The notes below the pieces were generated by a model, which saw only the letters and a list, made by a program, of their open reading frames with translations, had not been told where the DNA came from and ran no database searches. A program made the translations under genes and the position numbers. Positions 1 through 12,600 of a stretch of DNA of 64,000 nucleotides are shown here, piece after piece (position 1 is the stretch's first letter; every line of letters begins with the position of its first letter). This DNA comes from an uncultured Methanobrevibacter sp. (GTDB lineage: Archaea; Methanobacteriota; Methanobacteria; Methanobacteriales; Methanobacteriaceae). Location: positions 100,389 through 164,388 of the forward strand of contig NZ_CACXNW010000003.1 of the NCBI RefSeq assembly GCF_902769175.1, written 5' to 3'.

Positions 1-2
1 GA

Positions 3-227
3 TATAAATCTAAATTCTATGTTCGGATGAGAAGGGATTTTATTGACAATAAACAGGAATATGATAAAGCTTACGATGACTTATACAAAATATACCAAAT
101 AATCTATGATTCTTGCATCAAAACGGAAAATGATAAAATATTTATGCTTAGATCCTTTTGTCAATTTTTAATGCATTTTCCAAGATTAATAATAGATTTT
201 ATAAGGGAATATTTAAAATGGAGTTGA
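3..227 (+). CDS. GT2 family glycosyltransferase, C-terminal end (cut by window edge)
   Basis: The reading frame is open to the left edge, so only the last 74 or so residues are seen. They match the C-terminal tails of the GT2 proteins further right: a basic helix, then an acidic Asn/Glu stretch, then a Tyr-Gln-Ile-Ile-Tyr-Asp-Ser-Cys segment equivalent to YQTLFDSC at about 3775-3800. It is therefore the end of another member of the same paralogue family. The catalytic domain lies outside the window. The following GT14-like gene starts only 5 bases after its stop, so the two are probably co-transcribed. Confidence 0.75.
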   Translation, partial: YKSKFYVRMRRDFIDNKQEYDKAYDDLYKIYQIIYDSCIKTENDKIFMLRSFCQFLMHFPRLIIDFIREYLKWS

Positions 228-231
228 TTGA

Positions 232-1104
232 TTGAATAAACAAGCAATCCTAATAATTGCCCATAATTATTCAAATTTGGAAATACTTAATAAACAATTA
301 GATGTATTGGATAGCGAATGCTTTGACATTTTCATCCATATTGATAGAAAATCAAAAATGAGAATTGAAGATATAAAAAAATGTGAAAACTCAAAGATGC
401 ATATTTACAAGAAATTTAGAACCTATTGGGGACACTCTTCACAAGTTTACTGCGAACTGTTTTTAATAAGAAAAGCATTGGAAACAGAAGAAAAATACGA
501 TTATCTTCATTTGATTTCAGGAGAAGATTTTCCATTGAAAAAGCCGGAAAAAATCCATGCTTACTTCAATAAACATTATGGAAAGGAATTTGTCCATTTT
601 CAATGCTTAAAACTAACAGAAAAAAAAGTATACTGGAATAAGTATTATAGATTCATAAGAAATCATAATGATGCATCATGGAGTAGAAGGATAGATATTA
701 AGCTCCTGCATTTGCAGATGCGACTTAAAATAGATAGAACTAAAAGACGGGATATTAAACTTTATACTGGTGCTAACTGGTTTAGCATAACTGATAAATT
801 CGCTGAATTTGCAATTTCCAAATCAGAATTAATGAAAAAACTAAGATTCACAGCACACCCAGATGAAATTTATATGCAAACAATTCTTTATAATTCAGAA
901 TTTAAGAATAATCTCTATTATCAAGGATTTGATGACAATTATGATTCCTGCAAAAGATTGATCGATTGGAAAAGAGGAAAACCATACATATGGAAAATGG
1001 AAGATTTAAAGGAAATAGAGGAATCAAATTTTTTCTTTGCAAGAAAATTTGACATCAATACAGATAGGAAAATAATCGATTACCTAAACAAAAAACTAAA
1101 ATAA
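232..1104 (+). CDS. Core-2/I-branching GlcNAc-transferase-like protein (GT14, Branch domain)
   Basis: A 290-residue protein resembling the Branch/GT14 family (core-2/I-branching beta-1,6-N-acetylglucosaminyltransferases and peptide xylosyltransferases). Visible hallmarks are an N-terminal AILIIAHN strand, the IHIDRK segment near residue 36, the WGHSSQV segment near 65-71, and the HLISGEDFPLK motif near 92-102, which corresponds to the family's LISGxDxP block. In bacteria and archaea such proteins usually build cell-surface glycans. The donor and acceptor here are unknown. The start is TTG with a GGAG ribosome site about 8 bases upstream. No membrane segment is evident. Confidence 0.8.
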   Translation: MNKQAILIIAHNYSNLEILNKQLDVLDSECFDIFIHIDRKSKMRIEDIKKCENSKMHIYKKFRTYWGHSSQVYCELFLIRKALETEEKYDYLHLISGEDFPLKKPEKIHAYFNKHYGKEFVHFQCLKLTEKKVYWNKYYRFIRNHNDASWSRRIDIKLLHLQMRLKIDRTKRRDIKLYTGANWFSITDKFAEFAISKSELMKKLRFTAHPDEIYMQTILYNSEFKNNLYYQGFDDNYDSCKRLIDWKRGKPYIWKMEDLKEIEESNFFFARKFDINTDRKIIDYLNKKLK

Positions 1105-1278
1105 AAAAACAGATAGGAAAATATAAACAACATATATGATATAAGTTTATATAAATCATTAAATACTATTTAATAAAAATATAAACTATTGTACTTAAAT
1201 TGTAATTAAAAAGATATATAGAAAATATTAGGCAACTTGAAAAATACCTATTAATATTCATAACAAAGAGTGAAAAAA

Positions 1279-2718
1279 ATGGATGATGGCACCAATATTG
1301 AAAAAATTTATAAGGCTAGCGATATTGAAGCAAAATCAGACAGAAACATTGAAGAAATAGCGAAAAACCCAAAATCCGCATTATTTAAATTGGCATTTCC
1401 TGCAATTGTTTCTTTAGGAAGTATTTTCTTTGTTACATTTATGGATTCAATCTGGGTTAGTGGTTTAGGCCATGTAGAAGTTAGTGCAGTAGGATTATCC
1501 AGCCCAATATTCTTATTATTGACTGTTATTGGAATTGGAATTGGTAATTCCGTTAATGTATCTCTCTCAAAGTCTATGGCAGAACAAAATGTCCTGGAAT
1601 CAAACAGTATTGTTAAAAATACACTAATAATGATTATTGCTCTAGGCATATTGGTTCCATTGATAGTACTGCCATTTTTAGATAAAATACTCTATGTTGT
1701 CGGTGCAGGCGTAAGCTTTGAGTACTGTTATGATTACTTAACTATTTTAATCTTATGCATGGGTATCTTCTTCACTACAGATATTGCACCATTCTTTTTA
1801 AGATTACAAGGTTATATTAAAGCACCCCTTTATATTACTGCCGCAACCTGTTTATTAAATGTTATCTTAGACCCTATCATGATATATACACTTCACTTAG
1901 GAATTAAAGGAGCTGCAATAGCAACCGTGATTTCAGCAGGTACAAGTGCTATCATTTATATTTTGGTGATAATTAGAAAAAAAGGAAAATATATTTCTGT
2001 TGGAAATATTGGTTATGATATAGATAGAGATTTTAATACCTTAAAAAAGAACTTAAAAATTGCTGGACCAATAATAGGCCAATCAATCATGTCATTGATT
2101 TTTACAATTTTATTAAACAGATTCTTTATATATGAAGGTTTAGTGTATATTACAGCATACACTTTTAGTGGAAAAATAATGTCTTTCATAAGCATTCCAT
2201 TATCCGCTTTTTCTTCATCAATGCTTTCAATCAGCGGATTCCTAATAGGCAGCCACCAATGGGAAGAAATTAGGGAAACTTTCAGATATTCCTTGATTGT
2301 AGTTGAGGTATGTACAATTATCCCTTGTCTCTTATTCTTCGTTGGATCAGACTTTTTAAGCTATACATTATACCAAACAAAGGATATGGTTGTAATAAAT
2401 CAAATTTCATTAGCAATAAAATTCTTATCCGCATTTCACATATTCCAAGCAGGTGCCACCTTAGTGGATAGTATGTTCCTTTCAATTGAAAAGCCCTTCA
2501 AGTCATTTATAATAATATTTGTCGGCATAATTGTAGATCTAATTGTCTTAAGCATAATGGTATACAACTTACATATCATAAATAGTGTTTATTATGTTTT
2601 ATTGATTGGTTCATTTGTGCAAATTACTATATACGGTCATATGCTCCGAAAAGATTTAGATGAGTTTTTAGAGAGAAAAAGGGCAGAAGATGAAGATGCA
2701 GATATAACTCCAAATTAA
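1279..2718 (+). CDS. MATE family multidrug/solute efflux transporter
   Basis: An integral membrane protein of about 479 residues with roughly twelve hydrophobic segments in two MatE halves (about 40-200 and 255-430). MATE proteins export organic cations, drugs or oligosaccharide-type compounds using H+ or Na+ gradients. An in-frame GTG at 1270 exists, but its GAGTGA context is a typical ribosome site for the ATG at 1279, so I prefer the ATG. TATA-like sequences lie at about 1146-1155 and 1210-1220. It sits between surface glycosyltransferases and a large NRPS, so export of a glycan precursor or of the NRPS product are both possible; neither is shown. The stop is followed by a 17-bp direct repeat. 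Confidence 0.88.
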   Translation: MDDGTNIEKIYKASDIEAKSDRNIEEIAKNPKSALFKLAFPAIVSLGSIFFVTFMDSIWVSGLGHVEVSAVGLSSPIFLLLTVIGIGIGNSVNVSLSKSMAEQNVLESNSIVKNTLIMIIALGILVPLIVLPFLDKILYVVGAGVSFEYCYDYLTILILCMGIFFTTDIAPFFLRLQGYIKAPLYITAATCLLNVILDPIMIYTLHLGIKGAAIATVISAGTSAIIYILVIIRKKGKYISVGNIGYDIDRDFNTLKKNLKIAGPIIGQSIMSLIFTILLNRFFIYEGLVYITAYTFSGKIMSFISIPLSAFSSSMLSISGFLIGSHQWEEIRETFRYSLIVVEVCTIIPCLLFFVGSDFLSYTLYQTKDMVVINQISLAIKFLSAFHIFQAGATLVDSMFLSIEKPFKSFIIIFVGIIVDLIVLSIMVYNLHIINSVYYVLLIGSFVQITIYGHMLRKDLDEFLERKRAEDEDADITPN

Positions 2719-2871
2719 AGGACTTCCAAATTAAAGGACTGATTGTTTAGACAAAAAACAATCCAAAATTTCTAAAATATTCATTTAAAAAAGATTTTTA
2801 CAGACCAAAAAATTAACACTTTTTAAAACAACCCCTCACTATTTTAAAAAAAATCATAATAAGATCATAAA

Positions 2872-3917
2872 ATGGTAGAAATTTCAGTTTTAATCCCTTC
2901 ATATAATGTGGAAAAATATATCCGAGAATGCTTAGACAGCATAGCAAATCAAACCTTCGAGGATATGGAAATAATTTGCATTGATGATGGATCAACAGAT
3001 TCGATTTTAGATATATTAAATAAGTATGCTTTAAAGGATTCTCGAATAAGAGTATATGAAAACAATGCAAATAAAGGAGTAGCATATACTAGAAACTATT
3101 TATTAAGTCTTGCAAAGGGACAATATGTCTCTTTTATAGATGCTGATGATTATCTTGAATTGGATGCCTCTGAAAAGCTCCATAACTTAGCTGAAGAAAA
3201 ATCATTAGAAATGCTGATGTTTAAGATAAGGCACTTTAATGATTTGACAAAAAAGAATTTGAATTCAATTACAGCGAGATGTATTATTTGGAGAGATTCA
3301 TTGGAGACAATGTCTTCACTTTTGAGGATGTTAAGGAATTTGCTGCTGAAATGTGTGTCCATTTGCATGGAAAATTGTTTAGAAGAGACCTGATTCAGGA
3401 TATTGAATTTCAAAGAGGACGCATATTTGAAGATTATCCTTTTTTCCTTGAAGCGCTAATCAAAGCAAAAAGAATGTATTTTTTCACAGAACATCTATAC
3501 CACAAACGTGAAAGAGAAAAATCAATCATGACAAGTTATGATGAAAGCTATTTGGATTTTGTTGATGTGATAGATTTTTCAAAGGATGTTGCAAAAAGAT
3601 ATGGCATATATGAAGAATTTAAACCATATCTATTTCAATATTATATTCGTACAAATCAATTTATGATAATGCAATTAAGTTTGAAAACCCGATTGAAGTA
3701 CTTTAAAAAAATGAAGGAAAAATATACCGACTATAAAAATGAAATCGAAGAAATTTATTACGATTTATTCTTTATATATCAGACACTGTTTGATTCATGC
3801 CTTAAATCAAGCAATTACATTACATACGAAATAAGGAAAAACTATCTATTCAGAAAAAATAAAGAAAAATTCTGGCAAGAGAGAAAAATGGAAAATTCAG
3901 AGTGGGAAAAGAATTAA
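2872..3917 (+). pseudogene. GT2 family glycosyltransferase, copy 1, interrupted by a one-base frameshift
   Basis: The N-terminal half carries the GT2 fold with the IDDGSTDS nucleotide-sugar motif and the IDADDYLE metal-binding motif. The C-terminal half continues in another frame, from the segment MYYLERFIGDNVF. Compared with the intact paralogue at 4027, the A tract at 3249-3254 has six A instead of seven (4404-4410), and restoring one A rejoins both halves over their whole length. The family transfers sugars onto surface polysaccharide or glycoprotein. As written the protein stops at residue 173. Slippage in the A tract could restore it, so decay, phase variation and sequencing error are all open. 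Confidence 0.82.
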
Positions 3918-3935
3918 TCTAAAAAATAGAATTTC

Positions 3936-4022
3936 GAAAAGTTAATGTGGGAGGAATATAAAAATATTATCAAAAAAGTGAAAAAAAAATTAAACATTTT
4001 TCAAAAAAAGGCAACACGGTAA
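3936..4022 (+). pseudogene. Remnant of a GT2 C-terminal tail
   Basis: Between copies 1 and 2 a short open stretch reads EKLMWEEYKNIIKKVKKK and ends in TAA. It resembles the end of the neighbouring GT2 proteins (for example KIERSMWHPR at the end of copy 3) but has no start or catalytic domain. It is probably what is left of a further duplicated copy after unequal recombination. Confidence 0.35.
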
Positions 4023-4026
4023 TAAC

Positions 4027-5070
4027 ATGGTTAAAATTTCAGTTTTAATCCCTTCATATAATGTGGAAAAATATATCAGAGAATGCTTAGACAGCATAGT
4101 TAATCAAACCTTCGAGGATATGGAAATAATTTGCATTGATGATGGATCAACAGATTCGACTTTGGATATATTGAATGAGTATGCCTTAAAGGATTCTCGA
4201 TTGAGAGTGTATGAAAACAAGGAAAATAAAGGAGTGAGCTATGCTCGAAACTATTTGTTAAATCTTGCAAAGGGAAAATACATCTTTTTTATGGATAGTG
4301 ACGATTATCTCGAACTAGATGCCCTTGAAAAAGCTTATAATCTAACTGAAGAAAAATCATTAGACATCCTAATGTTTAAGATAAGGCACTTCAACAACAA
4401 GACAAAAAAAGAATTCGAATCTGTTTATACTGAGATGCATTATTTGGAAAAATTCATTGGAGACCGGATTTTCGCTTATGAGGATGTTAAGAAATTTGCT
4501 CCCCACATATGCGTCAATTTACCTGGAAAATTATTGAAAAGAGATTTGATTCAGGATATAAAATTTCCAAATCGAAATATTTTTGAAGATAACCCTTTTT
4601 TCTTTGAAGCACTTCTCAGGGCAAAAAGAATCTATTTTTTTAGAGAATACCTATGCAACAAACGGGAAAGAAAAAATTCCATTATGGAAAGCAAGGATGA
4701 AAGCTATTTGGCAATAATGGATAAGTTTGACAATATTATAGAGATTGCAAAAAGATATGGTAAATATGAAGAACTGAAACCATATTTTTTTAAACACTGC
4801 ATATCTGTAAATCAACAAAGGATAAGGGAAGTGAATTTAAAAACCAGATTTAAGTTTTTCAAAAAAATGAAACAATATTATATCTGCAATAAAAATGAAA
4901 TCGAAGAAGTTTATGATGAGATTCCCTTCCAGTATCAAACAATGTATGAAGCATGCATTGAATCCGACAATTATATTACATACGAATCAAGAGTATTATA
5001 TCGTATAAATAGAAATTTAAAACAATACCGAAAAGATGTGGAAATGGAAAACTTAATTTGGAACAAATAA
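4027..5070 (+). CDS. GT2 family glycosyltransferase, intact copy 2
   Basis: A soluble protein of 347 residues with an N-terminal GT-A fold: SVLIPSYNVEKYI at 5-17, the Asp-Asp pair of IDDGSTDS at 38-39, and a DSDD metal motif at 90-93. The C-terminal 200 residues are an alpha-helical acceptor domain rich in Lys, Arg and Tyr, shared with the flanking copies. It is the only complete member of the tandem array and serves as the reference for reading the broken ones. Expected to transfer a sugar from a nucleotide-activated donor to a surface glycan in the cytoplasm; the sugar cannot be predicted. Confidence 0.88.
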   Translation: MVKISVLIPSYNVEKYIRECLDSIVNQTFEDMEIICIDDGSTDSTLDILNEYALKDSRLRVYENKENKGVSYARNYLLNLAKGKYIFFMDSDDYLELDALEKAYNLTEEKSLDILMFKIRHFNNKTKKEFESVYTEMHYLEKFIGDRIFAYEDVKKFAPHICVNLPGKLLKRDLIQDIKFPNRNIFEDNPFFFEALLRAKRIYFFREYLCNKRERKNSIMESKDESYLAIMDKFDNIIEIAKRYGKYEELKPYFFKHCISVNQQRIREVNLKTRFKFFKKMKQYYICNKNEIEEVYDEIPFQYQTMYEACIESDNYITYESRVLYRINRNLKQYRKDVEMENLIWNK

Positions 5071-5119
5071 TAATATTATAGTATAAGGTCCTCAAAGGTT
5101 CCAATAAATCCAAACATTA

Positions 5120-5226
5120 GAGTGCTCGCCAAAAATATATTTTTATAAAAATTTATTTCTTTATTTTTAAAATGAATGGTTTTTAGATGTTTTTTTAGAT
5201 ATTTTTCATACTTTTAGCGGATACTC
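5120..5226 (+). mobile_element. MITE-like element, family 1, copy A
   Basis: A 107-bp non-coding AT-rich element that begins GAGTGCTCGCCAA and ends TTAGCGGATACTC, an imperfect 13-bp terminal inverted repeat. The five bases CATTA occur directly on both sides (5115-5119 and 5227-5231), as expected of a target-site duplication. Nearly the same sequence occurs in reverse orientation at 6306-6406. No transposase is encoded. Confidence 0.65.
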
Positions 5227-5227
5227 C

Positions 5228-6273
<1,046 letters not shown>

Positions 6274-6305
6274 TTCAATCTGCACTTATGGGATTTTCAT
6301 TGACT

Positions 6306-6406
6306 GAGTGTCCGCCAAAACTATAAAAATTATTTCAAAAACATCTAAAAACCATTAATTTTAAAAATAAAGAAAAAAATTTTTAAAAAAATATTGGCGA
6401 GCACTC
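6306..6406 (-). mobile_element. MITE-like element, family 1, copy B (inverted)
   Basis: A 101-bp element whose reverse complement closely matches copy A over its whole length, including the central ATGGTTTTTAGATGTTTTT stretch. Its ends are GAGTGTCCGCCAA and TTGGCGAGCACTC, a 13-bp terminal inverted repeat with few mismatches. No clear target-site duplication is seen here. Together with copy A it brackets about 1.1 kb containing GT2 copy 3. Confidence 0.65.
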
Positions 6407-6456
6407 ATATGAATAAAAAAAACAGAAATATCATCAAAAACAGAAAAAAAAGAGAC

Positions 6457-6545
6457 TGTAAAATTTTATAGGCTTATTTTAATTTTATTAGATTTCTTTA
6501 TAAGTTAAAATCAATATTATGATTTTAAGCCTAAACTTTTTTACA
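6457..6545. mobile_element. MITE-like or large hairpin element, family 2, copy A
   Basis: An 89-bp intergenic element between convergent genes. The ends TGTAAAATTTTATAGGCTTA and TAAGCCTAAACTTTTTTACA are imperfect inverted repeats of about 20 bp around an AT-rich core. The same ends recur at 26812-26897. It could be a small transposon relic, or a long terminator-type hairpin for the flanking genes. Confidence 0.5.
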
Positions 6546-6618
6546 AACTCAAAAAAAGAAACCATAGGAATAAAAAAAAAGGATTTTTAATAATCAATCC
6601 TAAAAATAGAATCAACCA

Positions 6619-9600
6619 CTAAAAATCACCATTAAAGAAAGGAACCAACTTCCAATAGTCAACCTTCAGTATATCACTATGATTTGTAGACTCAATCAAC
6701 TTGATTTTATTATTCGGAGATATTAAATCTAATTTTTCATTAATTTGCTCAATTGTAAACAATTCGCCAGTTGATAAGTAAAGAACAGGGGAATTCAATC
6801 TTGGCTCCTTAAAGTCAATATTCACATTCTGCAAGGTTATTTCAACAAATTTTTCAAATTTAGTACCTTTTCTTTCAATTCCTACAATGAAATCAAATTC
6901 ATGGTGCTTCCAATGGACAAGTGCATCCTTATACAATGTCTCTCTTGTATAAAGGACATCTTTAAAGGCTAGTAAACCGTCTATAAGTATGCATTTAGCT
7001 GTCTTTCCTTCTTTTTCTAATTTTTCAGCTAAGAGAAGTGAGAATATTCCTCCGGAAGAGTATCCTACAAGAATATCTCCATCGTTGAAAATATCCTTTA
7101 TCAACTCATAGAACTTATCTAAAGTATACTTGCCATGATTCTCCAATGACTTAATTTCCTCTAAAGACAAATTGAATTTAGGATCGTCTATTGCATAAAC
7201 ATTTCCCTCAAAGTCAATGCTATGGACAAGATTTGAATATTCAAATGAAAATCCTGTCATAGGAGGAATTAAAAACATGTTTTGATCATTAATCCCTTTT
7301 TTAATGAGAGAGCATGAATTGTCACAATCAACATAATCTATTATCTGTGCAATACTATAAGGAGTTCTCTCAAGCAATATGCTCCTTGCATTAAACTCAA
7401 TATTGTTTTTTGAAAGAAATGTTGTGACCCTGATTGATTTTAGGGAATCACCTCCCAATTTAACGAAATCATCATAAATGCCTATTTTCTCAAGATTGAA
7501 AACGGCTTTAAATGCATCTACAACTATCTTTTCAGTTTCAGTTGATGGAGGCACATAATCTGACATCAAGCTTTCAAATTCCACTTCAGGCAAGGCATTC
7601 TTATCCACTTTTCCATTGACAGTTAAAGGAATCTCATCTAACTCAATGACATATGAAGGAATCATATAATGTGGCTTACGTTCAGTAACATGATCCTTCA
7701 CTGACTTGACAACAGGAAGAACATCATCATAAACAACATAGGCCACCAATTCATAATTGTCTCCATTCCTAATTGTTTGGACAGTGACATCCTTTACAAA
7801 AGTCAAATCACGAATTACAGCTTCCACTTCACCTAATTCAACCCGGTTTCCTCTAACCTTTACTTGACCATCCTTTCTTCCGATTATACCAAGGCTTCCA
7901 TCAGGCAATACCCTAACCATATCACCAGTACGATACATCTTAGCATACTCTTCAATCTCTTCAAAAGGATTGTCTAAAAATGCATTTGAAGTTCCTTCAT
8001 CACGATTCAGGTACCCTTGGGCTAATTGACGGCCGGATAAGTATAATTCCCCTAATGCACCTATAGGCACCCTTCGAAGTTCCTCATCCAAGACATAGGA
8101 TTTCATATTATAGGAAATATAGCCTACAGATGAATGATGGATCTTTTGAGAATTGCTTATATGGGAGACATAGTTGAAAGTTTCAGTTGGACCATAGGAA
8201 TCAACCAATTGGTAGTTCTCAGGACTTGCAACATCCCCTAACTTTTCACCGATGACAAAGAGCACATCAAGTGGAGCATCATCAACATCCTCCATAAAGA
8301 GCTTTCCAAGCTGTGTTGTGATAAATGAATGTGTAATGTTCTGACTAATGAAATAATCATTTAATTTAGCCATATTCAGCCTAGCATCCTCTGGAATGAC
8401 AGACAAGCATGCCCCAGCAATAATCGATACAGCAATGACAAAAATGCTTACATCAAATCCTATTGCAGTATGCAATCCATAAACGTCATTGCTGTCCAAA
8501 TCATAATTGTCAATATAATATTGGCAAAGGTTAGTGATTGCCTTTCTCCTGCCTAATACTCCCTTAGGCACACCAGTACTTCCACTGGTATAATGAACGC
8601 TTACCAAATCACCATATTCATATTCCAAATAGCTTAAAGTCCCAATATCTTCCTTAACAATATTAGAGACATTTATAAGAATCAAATCATCAGATAAGGC
8701 TTTAGCCCTTTCATAGGTATCATCAGTTACAATAAGCACTCTTGAATCAATATCATTTAAAATGAATTTCAAACGTTCATCAGGATGAATGTCGTCTAAT
8801 GGAACATATATGGCACCAACAGACAGGATTCCAAGATTTAACAATGGATACCATTCGCTGCGAGGAACCAGGAATGGAACAAAATCACCAGATTGGATGC
8901 CTGCTCCATTTAAAAGCTTTTTAATCTCATTTGCAATAAATGCACCCTCTCCATAAGTATAGGAAATGTCATTATAGGAAACAAGCTTATTGTCAGGACA
9001 TTTGGCGAGATTATCATTAAATGCATCTAAAATATCATCATAGATAATTTCCATTTCCCTTTCGTTATAGCTGTCCAATAGCTCCAAGTCGGAAGAGTCA
9101 GTATATTCAATGTCTGATAATTTTTCAACACACATCATTTGTGATAAGACCCTATTGTATGTCTCCATAAACCTATTTATTGTAGACTTGGAATACTTGC
9201 TTGAATACTGGGCATTTAAAGTATATCCATCATCTTTTTGATTTACGTTCATTATCAAATCCATATTGAAGTCAACAATATTGTCAATTATCTTATTGTC
9301 AACATTATAGAATAAATCATCCTTGTTTAACCAAGCAGGGAAGAATTGGAATAATATTTCCATATCCAACTCATGATCAAATATCAAATTCCTATAAGGA
9401 TAATAATTATACCGAAGCACATTGTAAATTAAATTAGACATATCCTCAACAAATAAGGAGATTTCCTTATCCTCTGTATCAACCAATAAAGGCAAGGTAT
9501 TGACATACATTCCAATTGAGTCAAAATTGTTAAACCTGTCACGACCATGGTCATCAACACAGAATCCAACCTTATTGCTTCCTGTAAATCTAGATAATGT

Positions 9601-12600
9601 ATAGGAAAATACACTGGTAAAGAAAACATATTCGCTGATTGAATTTTTTCTTAAAAACTCTTCAAGCAAATCACGATCAAAATCCAAATCACAAGATGCG
9701 AAGCCTGGACCATCAGGCAAAACATCTTCCAATAATTGGCCCGCGCTATCAAAATCTGATAACATGGAACCATAAAACTCCTGAGCATCCTTGTATTGTT
9801 CAGTATTTTTAATTTGGGTATGGAATGCAGAAACCTTTAAGAATGAATCATCGAATTTGATTGATTCTTCAGAGGAATCTGAAATCAAATCAGCCAATTC
9901 TTCATTAGAATAGGCAATTAAATCAACTCTTTCTTCATCAAATGATGAATTGCTGAAATCAATGTATCCTCCATTCAGGATATGTTTAAAATCATGTTTA
10001 AATACATGGATAGACCTTTCATCAAAAATTAAGTGGTGGAAAACAGAATACAATACATGACCGTCATCATTCTTAACTATTAAAAATCTGCATAAGCTGT
10101 CATGCAAATCAAAAGGATCGGCTAAAAACTTATAAATCTCTATGTCATCAGCATTAGACATAACTGAAATGGAAGGCACTCTGCCTTTTACCATATGAGG
10201 AATTTCATAATCATCGTTAATGCACATTGAACAAATTGGATGAACCATGAAAAGCATGTTTAAAGCAGTTATTATTTCATTTTCATCAAACTCTTTAGGA
10301 ATAGGAATTACGAATGGAATGAAGTAGGAATCTACATCCATCCTTGTGGCAACATCCAAATAAATATTCAGTTGAGACTCATTTAAAGGACAGCCTTCAT
10401 CTATAGAATAAATATCCCACTCAAAAGTATCTTCTGTAATGTTATCTGCAATTGCCTTTGGAGTGCGCAGACTCATAATGTCTGCAGAGGTGACATTGTA
10501 ATCCTTAAGATAGGAAATCAATTTAATGGCTATTAATGAATCACCACCTAAATTGGCAAAATCATCAAGCAAACTGATTTTTGACATGTTGAATGCATTT
10601 TCAAATGCATTGACAATATCCTTTTCAACATCTGTTCTTGGAGCTATATACTCTGTTTTTGAATCATTGAATCCAATATCCAATAATGCCTTCTTATCAA
10701 CTTTTCCATTGGCATTTAGAGGAATCCTTTCTAAATTGATGATATGTGAAGGAACCATATAATCAGGCTTGTTTTCACTTATAAACTCTTTAATAGAGTC
10801 ATTATACTTCTCATCACAAACAATATATGCCACCAATTCATGATTATCTCCATTTTGAATCGTTTGAACGCTAAGGTCTTTTACATAATCCAATTGGCGA
10901 ATAATCGCTTCAACTTCTCCCAATTCAAGACGATTGCCTCTGATTTTCACTTGAGTGTCACGACGGCCAATGAATCCAATGGTTCCATCAGGAAGAATCC
11001 TAACCATGTCTCCTGTACGATACATTATGCTATAGCCATCATCGTATGGATTATCAGTAAAAGGATTGTCAAGAAATGCTTCTGCTGTTTTTTCTGGACG
11101 GTTTAAGTAGCCGTCAGCAAGTTGGTCACCTGACAGGTACAACTCTCCAACTGCTCCAACAGGAACCCTGCGTAATTCATCATCAAGGACATAGGATTTC
11201 ATATTGTAATCGATTAAACCTACTGATGAATAGTCAATCTTTTCATTATTTTCAATTGCTGTTACAAATGCAAATGCTTCAGTAGGACCATATGCATCAA
11301 CCAGCGCATAATCTCCAGAATTATCAAATTCCCCTAGCTTTTCACCGATAACAAGCAAAAGATCCAAATAGCTGCAGTCAACATTATTCATGAATAGCTT
11401 TGAAACCTGAGTTGTAATGAAGGCATGGCTAACATTCTGCTCTTTGAAGTATTCGTTCATCCTATGCATGTCAAGCCTGATTTCATCTGGAACCACAGAG
11501 AGACAAGCTCCAGAATAAAGAACTGCATTGATGACAAAAATTGTCACATCAAATCCAATTCCTGAGAAGAGCCCATAAACATCATTTTCATCCAAATCAT
11601 ATTTGTCATTATAGAAAGCGCAAACATTTAAAATGGATTTTCTGGTATTTTTAACACCTTTAGGAAGACCGGTAGTGCCGCTGGTATATAATATACAAGC
11701 CAAATCATTATAGGAAACCGACAATTGTGACAATTCTCCATTTACATTAATATCTGCCACATTCAATAAGGTTAAATCAGCAAACAGTTCCTTTGCACGT
11801 GGATATGTGCTGTCATCAACAATAATGACCTTGGAAGAGGTGTCTTCCACCATGAATCTTAGACGCTCATCAGGATGAGAGCTATCCAATGGAACGAAAA
11901 TGCTTCCACTTGCTAAAATTCCTAAAATGCTGAACAAATACCATTCACTACGACTAAGCAAGAAAGATACACATTCACCAGATTCAATTCCCAAATCATT
12001 TAGATTATTGCTTATTTGAGATGCAATAAAAGCCCCTTCTGCATAGGAATAGGAACTGTCCTTAAATGAAACCAAGGCATTATCAGGATTTTTAGACAAG
12101 TTATCATTAAAGGCATCTAAAATATCGGCATAATCCATATCCTTTTCTGTTTGATTGAAGGAATCTAAAAATTCCAAATCCTTTTCACAGACATAATTGA
12201 TGTCAGCCAATAAGTCAACATCCAAAATTTCCAATGCAATCCTGCTGAAAGCATCAATGAATGACTTGACAAAATCAATGCTGAATTTGTTTGAATGGAA
12301 AACCCTAACTGCAAATCTTCCATCATTGCAATCATATAGATTAAACAATAGGTCGCTGTTTTCATCATGCCTTAACTCTTCAATAGAAAAATTATCGCTT
12401 TGAATCATGCTAGGAAGATATTGGAATAGAATGCTTGAATCCAAATCATATTCATTAGCTAAAACACGGAATGGATACAAGTCGTATTTCATTGCAGAAT
12501 TAACCATATCTGCAGAATATCTTAAGAAAGAGCTGACGCTTTGATTCTTGCAATCCAATAGCAAAGGCAAAGTACGAACAAACATTCCTACAGAGTTTGA

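Noticed and set aside
1270..1278. GTG start for the MATE gene
   Set aside because: The GTG forms part of a GAGTGA ribosome site with good spacing to the ATG at 1279, as at several other genes in this window.
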